Counted from the stretch's first letter, positions 1 to 8,687 are shown. The stretch is 64,000 nucleotides of DNA from Allomuricauda sp. ARW1Y1 (GCF_013407935.1 NZ_JACBZU010000001.1:1-64000), one strand, 5' to 3'. Notes: a model not told the origin generated them from the letters alone. Numbers and translations: made by a program.

Positions 1-8
1 CAAGAACC

Positions 9-36
9 GTTTCGGGGAAGAATTCTTCCCCGAAAC
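9..36. repeat. Perfect 28-bp palindrome at window edge
   Basis: The 28 bases read identically on both strands, with arms of GTTTCGGGGAAG and its complement and an AATT centre. It lies just downstream of the stop of the minus-strand parvulin-like gene, so it could act as a transcription terminator hairpin for that gene or for a gene to the left of the window. There is no long T-run on either side, so the terminator reading is only tentative. Confidence 0.6.
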
Positions 37-64
37 AGACGACATTAATGATAATTTTATGAAT

Positions 65-901
65 TTAGCGATGTCCTAAAAAAGGGAAGGCTACAGCTTG
101 ACCTTTGAGTATTTCAAAGCTTTTTTGAATGGCTTCACATTTGATTGCCTTATTCAGAACTTCTTTTTTGCAATTCACGCACTCTACTTTTGAAATTTGT
201 ACGTTACTCAGTTCTACAATGTTTTTAATCCCAGTTGCAATTGTTACCCGTATGAATTTGCCTTTTTCATTTACATCTCGTGTAACGGATTCTTGTATTT
301 CAGTTAATTTCAAGTATTCAAATTCCCCTGTTTCCCTATCATTGTGTGTTTTTAAAACAACAAAATGCCAGTTCCTATCTTTTTGAATAGACTCAAAAAT
401 ATCATTTAGCTCGTGTTCAGCTACAGACTTTTCGAATTCAGGAACCATTCTGCCTTCAGGAAACCAGCCTAGGTTTCCTTGGTTTTTCCTTGGGTCCATC
501 GAGTATTCATCTGCAAGATCCCCAAAGTCCTCTCCATTTCTATATCTTCTAAATATTTCTTTTTTAGTACCCTGAATTTTGGAATTGGACATTTTGCCAC
601 CATCCAACCATATGTATTTAACCTTGAATTCCTTCTTGGTTTTTTTATTAAGGATTTTATAATAAACATCATTAAACTCCTTTATGCTGTCGATTTCAAT
701 ATCTTTGATAAATTCTTCAAAACCAGAATCGCTTGTTGTCTGTATGATACGTTTTAGGGAAAAACAAGGATTATTCAATTGAATACTATCCACTTGGTTT
801 TGGGTGCTTATGTTCCGCATTAATAACTTGTAATCAGGGTTTTGACCAAAACAACAGGGCATTACAAAAAGAACAAATATTATATTTTTAAAATTTTTCA
901 T
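65..901 (-). CDS. Exported parvulin-like peptidyl-prolyl isomerase
   Basis: The 278-residue product starts with a hydrophobic signal segment ending near residue 19 (CCFGQ), so it should be exported. The middle part, roughly residues 95-190, has the parvulin (Rotamase, PF00639) pattern: FGDLADEYSMD, then GNLGWFPEGRMVPEFE, then a final HFVVLK strand. Parvulins of this kind (SurA/PrsA type) help fold proteins outside the cytoplasm by cis-trans isomerisation of prolyl bonds. The C-terminal part contains a CxxC pair (CVNCKK) and is not recognised. It stands alone between the window edge and an HNH gene on the same strand, 66 bp away. The domain call is good, but activity and substrate are unknown. 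Confidence 0.75.
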   Translation of the reverse strand: MKNFKNIIFVLFVMPCCFGQNPDYKLLMRNISTQNQVDSIQLNNPCFSLKRIIQTTSDSGFEEFIKDIEIDSIKEFNDVYYKILNKKTKKEFKVKYIWLDGGKMSNSKIQGTKKEIFRRYRNGEDFGDLADEYSMDPRKNQGNLGWFPEGRMVPEFEKSVAEHELNDIFESIQKDRNWHFVVLKTHNDRETGEFEYLKLTEIQESVTRDVNEKGKFIRVTIATGIKNIVELSNVQISKVECVNCKKEVLNKAIKCEAIQKSFEILKGQAVAFPFLGHR

Positions 902-967
902 ATATGAATCGTAAAGGTCTTAGCTATGGCGGAATGAACTATGGACTTTGTTCTACTTAGTCATTTT

Positions 968-1738
968 TCAATTAGCCATAATTTTTAAAGTCAAATCGAA
1001 ATCATTAAATTTTTCTATAGGAAACATTTCAGAAAATAATTCCTCCTTAACCTTTTTTGTCTCCTTTATATAAGTATCTCTACTCAATACGAAATTACGG
1101 GATGTTGAAATTGCTAAAACATGACCTAGCAATTCAAATTCAAAAAAGTTATGATTGTCTAAAAGGTATTTCATTCTGTACCTTTCGTCAAAAATTAATT
1201 CTGGTGATTTATTCCATTCCTCTAGCATCATCATGATTCCATTTTTTCTCCTGAAGTATATTAATGGAAAGTCGCCGAGGTTATATCTTGAAAACTCTCT
1301 AATGAAATCATATTTTTCATTCAATGCATCTCCTTTTTGCCTTTCTCTTTCTTCTAGATAAACTTTATATATTCCTCGTTTCAACTGTCTAGCCATATTT
1401 TTTTGAAAATTTTGCCGAAGACTATATTTAGGTTTAACTCTTACTTTTTTTTGCTTTAGATTAACGTTAAATAGTTCTGATTTAAATCTTGCTAGTGCTT
1501 TATTCTTTCCGACCTCATTGCTGGAATCAAGTAAAATCAATCTGGAGATATTAAAAGTCTCTTTTATGACTGTTTCAATAGAAGGAATTCTGTTTTGAAT
1601 ATTTCCAAAATATGAATTGCATTTGTCACAAACATTTTCACATATGTTTTTACCACCTAAAGATTGGGGAATCGTATGTGCTTTATTATTAAATGTAACT
1701 TGTGTATCATTCTGTCTACACCAAATGCAAATTTTCAT
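968..1738 (-). CDS. HNH endonuclease family protein
   Basis: The 256-residue protein begins with a zinc-finger-like HNH module: C4-x2-C7, the HTIPQSLGG segment with H21, and a second knuckle C37-x2-C40 followed by N41. This order (CxxC, HxIPxSLGG, CxxCN) matches the HNH_5 group of nucleases. The remaining 200 residues, rich in Lys and Phe, are not recognised and may bind DNA or act as a specificity domain. The gene is AT-rich compared with most of the window and sits beside a small XRE regulator on the same strand, 105 bp upstream. This suggests accessory or mobile DNA, perhaps a small restriction-like unit, but no methyltransferase or antitoxin partner is seen. Confidence 0.7.
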   Translation of the reverse strand: MKICIWCRQNDTQVTFNNKAHTIPQSLGGKNICENVCDKCNSYFGNIQNRIPSIETVIKETFNISRLILLDSSNEVGKNKALARFKSELFNVNLKQKKVRVKPKYSLRQNFQKNMARQLKRGIYKVYLEERERQKGDALNEKYDFIREFSRYNLGDFPLIYFRRKNGIMMMLEEWNKSPELIFDERYRMKYLLDNHNFFEFELLGHVLAISTSRNFVLSRDTYIKETKKVKEELFSEMFPIEKFNDFDLTLKIMAN

Positions 1739-1843
1739 TTATTTTAAAAATTATGTAACATGTTTATATAAATATAAAATACATCCATACACCCCAAATT
1801 AAGCATAAAATCGATGATTGGCAGTTGGATTTACGTTTAAAAA

Positions 1844-2080
1844 TCAATCCTTAAAATCAAAAAGTTGGGAAATATCCACTTCCATGGCCATAGCTAAAGT
1901 GACCAGTGTTTTTAAAGTTATATTGGTTCTTCCGTTCTCGATTCTGGAAATGGTGGTCTTATCGTAATCGCATATGGAGGCAACATCCAATTGGGATAAT
2001 TCTTTGCTCTCCCTAACCTCCTTAATCCGGTGACCTAACTTTTTTTGATAGGCAAGTAATATTTCGTTGTTTATTGACAT
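1844..2080 (-). CDS. Small XRE-family DNA-binding regulator
   Basis: The 78-residue protein is almost entirely a helix-turn-helix of the Cro/C1 (HTH_3) type: LGHRIKEVRESKELSQLDVASICDYDKTTISRIENGR is a textbook pattern, with QLDVA as helix 2 and KTTISRIE as the recognition helix (quoted in parts only to show the family). It has no sensor domain. Its start codon (reverse strand, 2078-2080) lies inside a palindrome at 2074-2089, which fits repression of its own gene and perhaps of the divergent gene at 2143. A nearby HNH gene downstream on the same strand may be co-transcribed. Single-domain XRE proteins occur as phage repressors, restriction controllers and antitoxins; the role here is undecided. 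Confidence 0.85.
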   Translation of the reverse strand: MSINNEILLAYQKKLGHRIKEVRESKELSQLDVASICDYDKTTISRIENGRTNITLKTLVTLAMAMEVDISQLFDFKD

Positions 2081-2089
2081 TTATGTCAA
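2074..2089. promoter_or_regulatory. Palindromic candidate operator of the XRE gene
   Basis: The 16-bp sequence TTGACAT-tt-ATGTCAA is a perfect inverted repeat with 7-bp arms and overlaps the XRE start codon. A further half-site ATGTCAA occurs at 2126-2132, inside the divergent intergenic space. Such an arrangement is typical for autoregulated XRE repressors. Binding is inferred from position and symmetry alone. Confidence 0.5.
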
Positions 2090-2142
2090 TATTAGTTTCT
2101 ATATTCACAGATAGAGTAAACATATATGTCAACTGTATAGCT

Positions 2143-2628
2143 ATGAAAAATTTACCGACAACATCAAATAAAGCGGATAAGCCAAATGCTAACCTAATAC
2201 AAACCCTAACCCATTTCCTCCACCACAGCACCCACACCCAACTGCAAATCACCTTTGCATCGCTCAACATCTGCAATTCGCAACACGGAAAACTGCTGCA
2301 GCGCCTGCCCAGCCGGCAGGGCCGTATCGGGTTTCAAAAATTGTCCCCGCAGCTGCTCCAATTGGATATTATGGACAGTTTGGTGTTCCGGTTTTCCATT
2401 CAGTGCCCCATTCATCAACCCGTGAACCTCAGCGATATGGGACCGCTCTCCCTGCCCCGCCCCTTGGACCAAGGCAGCCTATACGTGGATGAAGAAAAAT
2501 TGGTGCTATCCTTTAGGATAGATGCCCCCGACCCTTTGCTCCGGATACAGGTTACGCATAACTACCAAGGCATATACCGCCTGGAGGAATACTGCACCCC
2601 GCTTTGTGGGCATGCCACTAAGGTGTAG
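2143..2628 (+). CDS. Hypothetical protein
   Basis: This 161-residue product is not recognised. The ATG at 2143 was chosen because the longer frame starting at 2074 overlaps the divergent XRE gene and would include the putative operator. The second half looks like alternating beta strands with conserved-looking hydrophobic pattern (LVFRFSIQCP, LVLSFRIDAPDPLLRIQV), and there is no signal peptide or membrane segment. It ends exactly where the convergent cupin gene ends, with no gap. An 88-codon frame on the opposite strand exists here, but the plus frame is longer and better fits the gap. It is supported mainly by open length and composition, so the call is moderate. Confidence 0.5.
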   Translation: MKNLPTTSNKADKPNANLIQTLTHFLHHSTHTQLQITFASLNICNSQHGKLLQRLPSRQGRIGFQKLSPQLLQLDIMDSLVFRFSIQCPIHQPVNLSDMGPLSLPRPLDQGSLYVDEEKLVLSFRIDAPDPLLRIQVTHNYQGIYRLEEYCTPLCGHATKV

Positions 2629-3078
2629 TCAGTTGTTGTACTGTGCATCGGAAACGGGCTCCATCCATTCCACGATCCCCTTTTCGGTGTTGGGAATCAC
2701 ATAAATGTGCGACATGCCCTCGTCCTTGGATGCCCCGTGCCAATGCTTGGTATTTGGGGGACATTTTACTACATCGCCCTTGGTAATTATTTCCTTGGGC
2801 TGCCCCTCGATCTGATGATAGCCGGTACCATCGATCACGATCAATAGTTGCCCCGCCGGGTGGGAATGCCAATGGCTCCTCGCCCCAGCTTCAAAATACA
2901 CATTGCCCGCCAAGGTGGTGTAGATAGAATCGGCCTGTACCAAACCATACGGATAGGCGTTGCCGGTAAAAAATTCATCTGGGCCCTTTTGCCCCTTCGG
3001 GAAAATGGCATCTTGGGCGTTTCCGGTTACTGCGAAGCACAGTGCGCCCAATAGCGCTATCAAGGTCATTTTTTTCAT
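2629..3078 (-). CDS. Exported cupin-domain protein
   Basis: The 149-residue product has a clear signal peptide (hydrophobic core then GNAQ at about residue 21), placing it in the periplasm. Residues 60-125 form a single cupin-2 barrel: the metal ligands are visible in HWHSHPAGQ (three His), a Gly-rich turn GTGYHQIEG, and the second motif PNTKHWHG. Single-domain cupins of this shape bind a divalent metal and serve as dioxygenases, isomerases or sensors; the substrate cannot be read from sequence. The gene stands alone, 54 bp downstream of the DUF5916 gene's upstream neighbour space, on the same strand as that gene, and converges on the hypothetical gene. Confidence 0.8.
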   Translation of the reverse strand: MKKMTLIALLGALCFAVTGNAQDAIFPKGQKGPDEFFTGNAYPYGLVQADSIYTTLAGNVYFEAGARSHWHSHPAGQLLIVIDGTGYHQIEGQPKEIITKGDVVKCPPNTKHWHGASKDEGMSHIYVIPNTEKGIVEWMEPVSDAQYNN

Positions 3079-3132
3079 TGCTATCGTGTTTTAGTTGTTG
3101 TTTTTTATCATTCAAACCACCCTTGGCCCAAC

Positions 3133-5343
3133 TTATAGGTTCAACCAATAGGTGAGCTTTAAGTTAATGGAACGGAACCGGGGCGCAAACGTTCCCGTAA
3201 AATAATTGTCGTTGTACACCAAAAATAGGTCCGATAAGGGGGCAAAACGCCATTGCAGGCGCGAATTGATGCCAAAATTGTCCCGCTGGTTGCTGTATTG
3301 GATCAAGGTGTTCCAAAATATGGACTTGCTAAAAGTGATTTCGGTACGGGCAATGCCCAACCAAATATCGGCATCGTTGTAGGGTTCTGGCAGTCGAATG
3401 CCATCGTAATTGACACCAACACTAATGTTGGCCCACGGCTGAAAGCGATAACCCACCTGCCCACCAAAGGAATACTGCTCCCCATTAAAAAACTGTCCGA
3501 TCGAGGTATTGCCCGAAAAAGTGAACAGTTTGGACGGATTGGATGCGTATTCGGCGTTGTACTGCGTAAAGCTATACCCCCGGTTTCCAGATAGTGGCGT
3601 AGCGCCCGGCGTTCGGGTCGGGTCAAAGTCGTTGGTAAGAAAAATATAATCGTGCTGTACGTTATTGGAAAAGGTGGACTGGTTGGTAAAATTGATTTCC
3701 CAAGTGGCGCGGTAGAAATAATCGGTGTTCTTAAAATCGAGGTTCACCCTCCAAAAGTTGACGCCCAACAGTTGGAAACTGTGGTTGCTGATCTTGGAAT
3801 TTCTCGGATAAAACCGTCGTGTTGCCGAAAGGCCATTTTTAAAAATATCGGTTCGTGGCACAAAGCCCAAATCGGCTCGGTACTCTTCATCCACATACAC
3901 AAAATCGGTTACAAACCGCCAGTCCCTATCGTCGTAGTTCACCCGGGCCTGGGCCGAAAAGTTGCCTTCGCTGTCCCCCGGCTGAAAGGACTTGTGCACA
4001 AAGAAATTCCCGGTCCAAATGTTATCTGCCGAAGCCAAATCATAGTCCAGCCCAATGACCCGATTGTAGCGTTCGTTCGGGTTGAGGGATTCATCGGTGT
4101 CCAACGTTTGGCGGTTCACCCAAAAAAAGCCCAAATTGGAGCGGGAAAACACTTTCTTTTGAAACGCCAACATCATATTATTGTAGGAAGGAATCCTGTT
4201 GGCATCATCTGCGGCCGATTGCAGGTTCAAAAAGCCCAGTCGCCATGTGGAATTGAGTTTTCCGCTCAAACGTACCCCGCCCAACAGTCTATTTTCAATG
4301 AGATTGCCCAAGGTATCGCGCACCAAGCCGATACGCCTTGAGAAAAAGGGAATATTGTCCAAGGTGTTCCCGTAGTTGGCAAAAAGGTCGTTGTTGTCGA
4401 TAAAGAACTGGCGCCGTTCCGGCAATCGTATTTCAAAGCGCGTCAGGTTGGTAAACACATCATCGACCTCCACATTGCTGAAGTCGGGGTTAATGGTGAC
4501 ATCCAAATTCATTCCGTCGCTAACGGCCACTTTCGCATCCACCCCTGTCTTAAAATCCTGTTGGTCGGTATCGGCGGCATAATCCTGCTGCGCCAGCGTA
4601 TTGATGTAGGGAATCAAGAAAAATGGGCTCCGCGAGCGCCCCAAGGGTCGTTCAAAGTTCAACTGCCCCATGTAGGCCAAACTGGAAAGGGTCTGGTTTT
4701 GCGGAATCTGGGTCCATGTGGTCTGTTCGTTGCTTTGGATATTCCAGCGGTAGGCCCGAAAACGCCAAGAGGTGGAACCCTCTATAAATTTTAAGGACGT
4801 GAAGGGTATCGCGATTTCCACGGTGTAATGGTCGTTGTACCGTTGTGCTTCGGCCTGCCACTTGATGTCCCAGGTATTGTTGAAATTTTCCCCGCCTTCG
4901 GCCACCAAGCCCTCACGCTGAACGCCGTAGGGGGTCACACCAAAAAAGAAGGCCGTGGTCGCATCGCTGAAGGTATCGAAGAGGAAGGAGATGTTATCGT
5001 TGGTAGTTCCGCCAAAATCCCGGCGAAGGGACGATACCACGTAATCGCCATTGGCCGCCTCGGCTCGAACGCCCAAATACAGGGTAGTTTCGGAAAAGAC
5101 CACTTTAAAGGATGTGGCGTGTTTTGCCGGAAGCGAATCGGTTGGGAAGTACTGCACAAAATCGGAACCGGTTTCGGCCATTTCCCAAAAAGCTTCGTCC
5201 AATTTACCATCCAACACCACTTCTTCGGTGATGAATTTGGCGCCGATCTGTTTGGTGGTATTTTGGGCAAATCCCGAATACGGAACAAGCATAAAAAGGC
5301 CAAAAATCAACCATAATAAGGGGTGCCAGTGCTTCATCATCAT
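3133..5343 (-). CDS. DUF5916 protein with N-terminal CBM9-like domain
   Basis: The start was set at 5343, the first of three consecutive Met codons, because a signal peptide follows directly (LLWLIFGLFMLVPYSGFAQ); the longer open frame to 5463 would add 40 non-signal residues. The first 250 residues resemble a carbohydrate-binding family 9-like sandwich (VVLDGKLDEAFWEMA, then DNISFLFDTF), and the rest is the DUF5916 region, predicted from its alternating aromatic strands and final ...LTYWLNL to be an outer-membrane beta barrel. Family function is not known; members are common in Bacteroidota. It is divergent from an AraC regulator at 5502, which may control it. A second, homologous protein is encoded at 45575, ending in a very similar LKFTYWFNR barrel strand. 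Confidence 0.85.
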   Translation of the reverse strand: MMMKHWHPLLWLIFGLFMLVPYSGFAQNTTKQIGAKFITEEVVLDGKLDEAFWEMAETGSDFVQYFPTDSLPAKHATSFKVVFSETTLYLGVRAEAANGDYVVSSLRRDFGGTTNDNISFLFDTFSDATTAFFFGVTPYGVQREGLVAEGGENFNNTWDIKWQAEAQRYNDHYTVEIAIPFTSLKFIEGSTSWRFRAYRWNIQSNEQTTWTQIPQNQTLSSLAYMGQLNFERPLGRSRSPFFLIPYINTLAQQDYAADTDQQDFKTGVDAKVAVSDGMNLDVTINPDFSNVEVDDVFTNLTRFEIRLPERRQFFIDNNDLFANYGNTLDNIPFFSRRIGLVRDTLGNLIENRLLGGVRLSGKLNSTWRLGFLNLQSAADDANRIPSYNNMMLAFQKKVFSRSNLGFFWVNRQTLDTDESLNPNERYNRVIGLDYDLASADNIWTGNFFVHKSFQPGDSEGNFSAQARVNYDDRDWRFVTDFVYVDEEYRADLGFVPRTDIFKNGLSATRRFYPRNSKISNHSFQLLGVNFWRVNLDFKNTDYFYRATWEINFTNQSTFSNNVQHDYIFLTNDFDPTRTPGATPLSGNRGYSFTQYNAEYASNPSKLFTFSGNTSIGQFFNGEQYSFGGQVGYRFQPWANISVGVNYDGIRLPEPYNDADIWLGIARTEITFSKSIFWNTLIQYSNQRDNFGINSRLQWRFAPLSDLFLVYNDNYFTGTFAPRFRSINLKLTYWLNL

Positions 5344-5501
5344 CGTTTTTCCAGTGATGTGACCAAAAATACGCTCCGACCCAGTGAAAAATCGTACCAG
5401 AATTACAGATGTTCCTACCAATATTACAGATTGTTCACGCCCATTTGAAATACTGGCAATCAATAGCTTATATTTAATGCGTAATTGATAGGGTTAGGAC
5501 C

Positions 5502-6410
5502 ATGGAAAAGATTTTGCACATACGCACCGTTAACGATTATTTCAAGTGGCGCGATGCCGAATTGTTGCATCCCTTGGTCAGTATTTTGGATTATTCCACG
5601 CTAAATCTGGACCAGTATTCCTACAAGGGCTATGAGGGTATCCATTGGGGCTGCTACGGTGTTTTTTTAAAGGATAGCAAGCATTGTAAGATCAAATATG
5701 GCGGTAGGGACTATGACTATGACGAGGGGACCTTGGTGTTTGTGGGTGCCGACCAAACCGTACAGCTCACCCAAGATGCCAATTACGTGCCGAAAGGGTA
5801 TGCGCTGGTGTTCCATCCCGACCTTTTTCTGGGCTCGGACCTTGCCAACAAGATGTCGTCCTACACCTATTTCTCCTATGCCGTAAATGAGGCGCTCCAT
5901 TTATCCACTAAAGAGCGTAGAATTATTTTGAGCCTGTTGGATAAGATTCAATTTGAATTGGAACAAAACTTGGACAAACACAGTAAAAAGCTCATTGTTT
6001 CCAATATTGAGTTGCTGTTGGATTATTGCCTCAGGTTTTATGATCGCCAGTTCTTGACCCGTGAAATTCCACATCAAAATTCCCTGAACAAGTTTGAATC
6101 TTTGTTGAGCGACTATTTTACTTCGGGAAAACCTTTAAAATACGGATTGCCCACGGTGGGGTACTTTGCCGACCAATTGCATTTGTCCAGCAATTATTTT
6201 GGGGATTTGATCAAAAAAGAGACCGGAAAATCCGCTCAGGAATACATCCAGACCAAACTTATCGATGTAGCCAAGGAGAAGGTCTTCGACCCGAACAAAT
6301 CGGTAAGCGAAATTGCTTATGAGCTCGGCTTTAAATACCCCCAACATTTTAGCCGCATGTTCAAGCAGCAGGTTGGGCATTCACCCAAAGCGTTCCGCAA
6401 CTTAAATTAA
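5502..6410 (+). CDS. AraC-family transcriptional regulator
   Basis: The 302-residue protein has an N-terminal cupin-like sensor region (about residues 1-180) and a C-terminal AraC double helix-turn-helix (about 205-300). The last part is typical: VSEIAYELGFKYPQHFSRMFKQ followed by VGHSPKAFR, shown here only as family evidence. AraC proteins of this layout bind a small ligand or partner and activate nearby promoters. The gene is divergent from the DUF5916 gene with about 158 bp between starts, which makes that gene a natural candidate target. It converges on a second AraC gene 18 bp away. Ligand unknown. Confidence 0.9.
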   Translation: MEKILHIRTVNDYFKWRDAELLHPLVSILDYSTLNLDQYSYKGYEGIHWGCYGVFLKDSKHCKIKYGGRDYDYDEGTLVFVGADQTVQLTQDANYVPKGYALVFHPDLFLGSDLANKMSSYTYFSYAVNEALHLSTKERRIILSLLDKIQFELEQNLDKHSKKLIVSNIELLLDYCLRFYDRQFLTREIPHQNSLNKFESLLSDYFTSGKPLKYGLPTVGYFADQLHLSSNYFGDLIKKETGKSAQEYIQTKLIDVAKEKVFDPNKSVSEIAYELGFKYPQHFSRMFKQQVGHSPKAFRNLN

Positions 6411-6428
6411 CAGACCTTCAGAGCTGCA

Positions 6429-7466
6429 TCAACCTACAGTCTGTGCGCTCTTTTTACTATTCTTGAATTCGCTTGGGCTTAGGCCGTACTTTTCCTTAAA
6501 AATCTTGGAAAAATAGCTCCTACTGGTAAACCCGATGGAGTAGACCACTTCAGAGATGTTCATTTCGGTGGTGGCAATGTAGTCGCGGGCCAGTTCCAAT
6601 CGCGCATGGCGAATGTACTCCGTCACCGTTTTGTTGTAGAGCAACTTAAAGCCTTCTTGCAGTTTGGCCTGCGTTAGTCCCGTTTCCGCAGAAATGTCTT
6701 CCAACGAAAAATCTTGGGAAATGTTCTTCTCTATTTTTTTGACGTAGTTGCGAATGGTCTTCAGCTCCCGCTTTAGCAGACTGGTCTGCGGTCTTTTGTT
6801 CAGTACCTCCTTGTTGTGCTGGATCATGTGCATGGACAATATCTGGTACACGTAGCCCTCGATCATCATAATGCGGATCATGCCCTTGGCCTTGATTGCG
6901 CGCATCTTGGTGACCACCTCCGCCATTTTAAGGTTGTATGAGCCGTAGTAGGCAAACACCTTTTCGTGGTCGCTATCCAAAAACACCTTGTACAGCTGTT
7001 GGTTGAGCTCCTCGCCTTGGTTGAGTCTTTTGCGCAAAAATGGCTTTCGGCGCACTTGGATGACGGTTTGGGAAATTTTGATGTCCTTTGGGAAATATCT
7101 ATCGGTGATGCCGCCATCCCTGTTGGTCAAAATCACGGATTGAAACTGCTCCATGATTTTGATCTCATCATCGGGCTGGTAGCCAAACTTATGTCCGCAA
7201 TAACCTTCCAAACAATAGTAAAAACTGATGGGATTAAAGTTGGAGGTGTCCACCTCAATGATCACCTCTTCGGCAAAGGTAATGTCCAGTTCCAACAGGC
7301 TTACCCCCCAATCGAAGGTAATAAAACGTATGCTCCCTTCGGCCTTATCGTTGGAAACCTCCAAAACATACTGTCCCCAGCGCTCCTTGATTTCGCCTCC
7401 GATTACATCTCTTATCTGCTCCACCGATTCCGCGGTGTCCTGAGCATCCACTTTGATTTTGATCAT
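6429..7466 (-). CDS. AraC-family transcriptional regulator
   Basis: The 345-residue protein ends in an AraC helix-turn-helix pair (about residues 235-335), including ISEVVYSIGFTSRSYFSKIF and YGLSPSEFK. The first 230 residues form a sensor region with no recognised ligand pocket; it contains HKFGYQPDDE and a Lys/Arg-rich linker. A purine-rich AGGAG lies a few bases before the ATG, unusual in this phylum where such sites are weak. It is convergent with the AraC gene at 5502 and divergent from the SRAP-like gene at 7658. The two AraC proteins are not close copies of one another outside the DNA-binding part. Confidence 0.9.
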   Translation of the reverse strand: MIKIKVDAQDTAESVEQIRDVIGGEIKERWGQYVLEVSNDKAEGSIRFITFDWGVSLLELDITFAEEVIIEVDTSNFNPISFYYCLEGYCGHKFGYQPDDEIKIMEQFQSVILTNRDGGITDRYFPKDIKISQTVIQVRRKPFLRKRLNQGEELNQQLYKVFLDSDHEKVFAYYGSYNLKMAEVVTKMRAIKAKGMIRIMMIEGYVYQILSMHMIQHNKEVLNKRPQTSLLKRELKTIRNYVKKIEKNISQDFSLEDISAETGLTQAKLQEGFKLLYNKTVTEYIRHARLELARDYIATTEMNISEVVYSIGFTSRSYFSKIFKEKYGLSPSEFKNSKKSAQTVG

Positions 7467-7657
7467 TAAAATCTCCTACTAATTTGTTTATTCTTGGTCT
7501 AAGACTATAAATATAGGGTTTGTTGTCCGTTGGTCAGCCATGGCCGCTTGGCTTTATCATAGTTTTAATAAAAAAATGAAAAGCAATACAAATAATTTGA
7601 TTTGAGTTAACCATTGCCTGCTTTTTAAATTTACTTGATAACATATTACTGGAGACT

Positions 7658-8353
7658 ATGATTTACAAGCTTTCAAATGACGCAGGAAAAGAGGAGATAG
7701 AACAGGAGTTTGGAATTCCTTTCCGATATCCAAACCTATATACCCCAAACCCCATTATTAACGGATTTCACGAAATCAACCTCAGTGTGGTGACCATGGA
7801 GAAGCCCAACCGCATCTCATTGGCCATTTGGGGGCTGATGCCGCAGGATTTCAAAGAAGATTGGCATATATTTCAGGACAATGCCAATACCCTCAACGTA
7901 AAGGTGAGCGAACTGGAAGACATCGACTGGATGCAGGAATCCTTTGAACAGCGCCGCTGCTTGATCATAGTGACAGGTTTTTATACCCACCTTTTGGAAA
8001 ACGGAAATACCTGTAGTTTTTACATCCATCAAGCCAACAACAGGCCTTTCTACCTTGCAGGCACCTATAATAGGTTGGACGATGGCTTTTTGTGCACCGC
8101 TCTTATGGTAGACAAAACGGATACCTTCCTCACCAAATACCACAACATTAGCAATCTTTGCCCCGTCATCATCCCCAAAGCCATGGCGATGGACTGGCTG
8201 AACCAAAAGGCTACCCCATCGGAGCTGGAAGAAATCATCCAAAAGCCAAAAGATGTGAAACTGAAAGCCAAACGGCTATCCAATGAGTTTTTTTTGAACC
8301 ACATCACTTCCGACACCCAACACGTACCCCTTATCACAAATTCGCAGGACTAA
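7658..8353 (+). CDS. Degenerate SRAP (YedK/HMCES-fold) protein
   Basis: The 231-residue product follows the SRAP/DUF159 fold order: IWGLMP (usual WGLIPxW), RRCLIIVTGFY (usual RRCxxPADGFYEW), RPFYLAG (usual PFAxAGLW), and YHNISNLCPVIIP (usual HxRMPVIL). In true members Cys2 forms a thiazolidine link to abasic sites in single-stranded DNA and a Glu in GFYEW plus a His in HxRMP assist. Here residue 2 is Ile, no Cys lies at the N-terminus, the Glu is replaced (GFYTH), and the Arg after the His is missing. The His (about residue 166) remains. The protein may therefore have lost crosslinking and kept DNA binding or gained another role. A GGAG precedes the start codon. Confidence 0.75.
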   Translation: MIYKLSNDAGKEEIEQEFGIPFRYPNLYTPNPIINGFHEINLSVVTMEKPNRISLAIWGLMPQDFKEDWHIFQDNANTLNVKVSELEDIDWMQESFEQRRCLIIVTGFYTHLLENGNTCSFYIHQANNRPFYLAGTYNRLDDGFLCTALMVDKTDTFLTKYHNISNLCPVIIPKAMAMDWLNQKATPSELEEIIQKPKDVKLKAKRLSNEFFLNHITSDTQHVPLITNSQD

Positions 8354-8525
8354 CACGGTCCTCTTAAGGGATTACTACCTCTTTTTTAAGGGGCGATGCG
8401 ATTCCTATTTTGCTTTTGAGTTAACATAAACACCGAAAACGACAAGCTACGGACAAAAGGCAAGCGATATTTGTAATATACTGATTAAGAGTTGATCAGG
8501 CTATAATTTAAACACTACTATTATT

Positions 8526-8687
8526 ATGTTACGTTGGACAGTCACCTTTGTTATTTTGGCCATCATAGCGGGTATTTTCGGATTTGGCGGAATCGCCGCC
8601 GGAGCTGCAAGCATCGCCAAAATATTATTTTTCATTTTTATTGTCCTGTTTATCATTTCACTGATAACCGGAAGAAAAAGACTATAG
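8526..8687 (+). CDS. DUF1328-type small membrane protein
   Basis: This 53-codon gene encodes two hydrophobic helices split by a Gly/Ala-rich turn (AGIFGFGGIAAGAASIAK) and ends in a basic GRKRL tail, which is the pattern of the DUF1328 family (E. coli YtjA). These are tiny inner-membrane proteins often induced by stress; no biochemical role is established. It lies 39 bp upstream of an acidic lipoprotein gene and both precede a cardiolipin synthase gene, which suggests an envelope-related group. It is too short for many gene callers but the family match is clear. Confidence 0.8.
   Translation: MLRWTVTFVILAIIAGIFGFGGIAAGAASIAKILFFIFIVLFIISLITGRKRL

Noticed and set aside
3652-4341. Long plus-strand frame (229 codons) opposite the first DUF5916 gene
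   Set aside because: It lies wholly inside a gene with signal peptide and clear family pattern; its product is rich in Ile, Pro and Gly with no recognisable fold.
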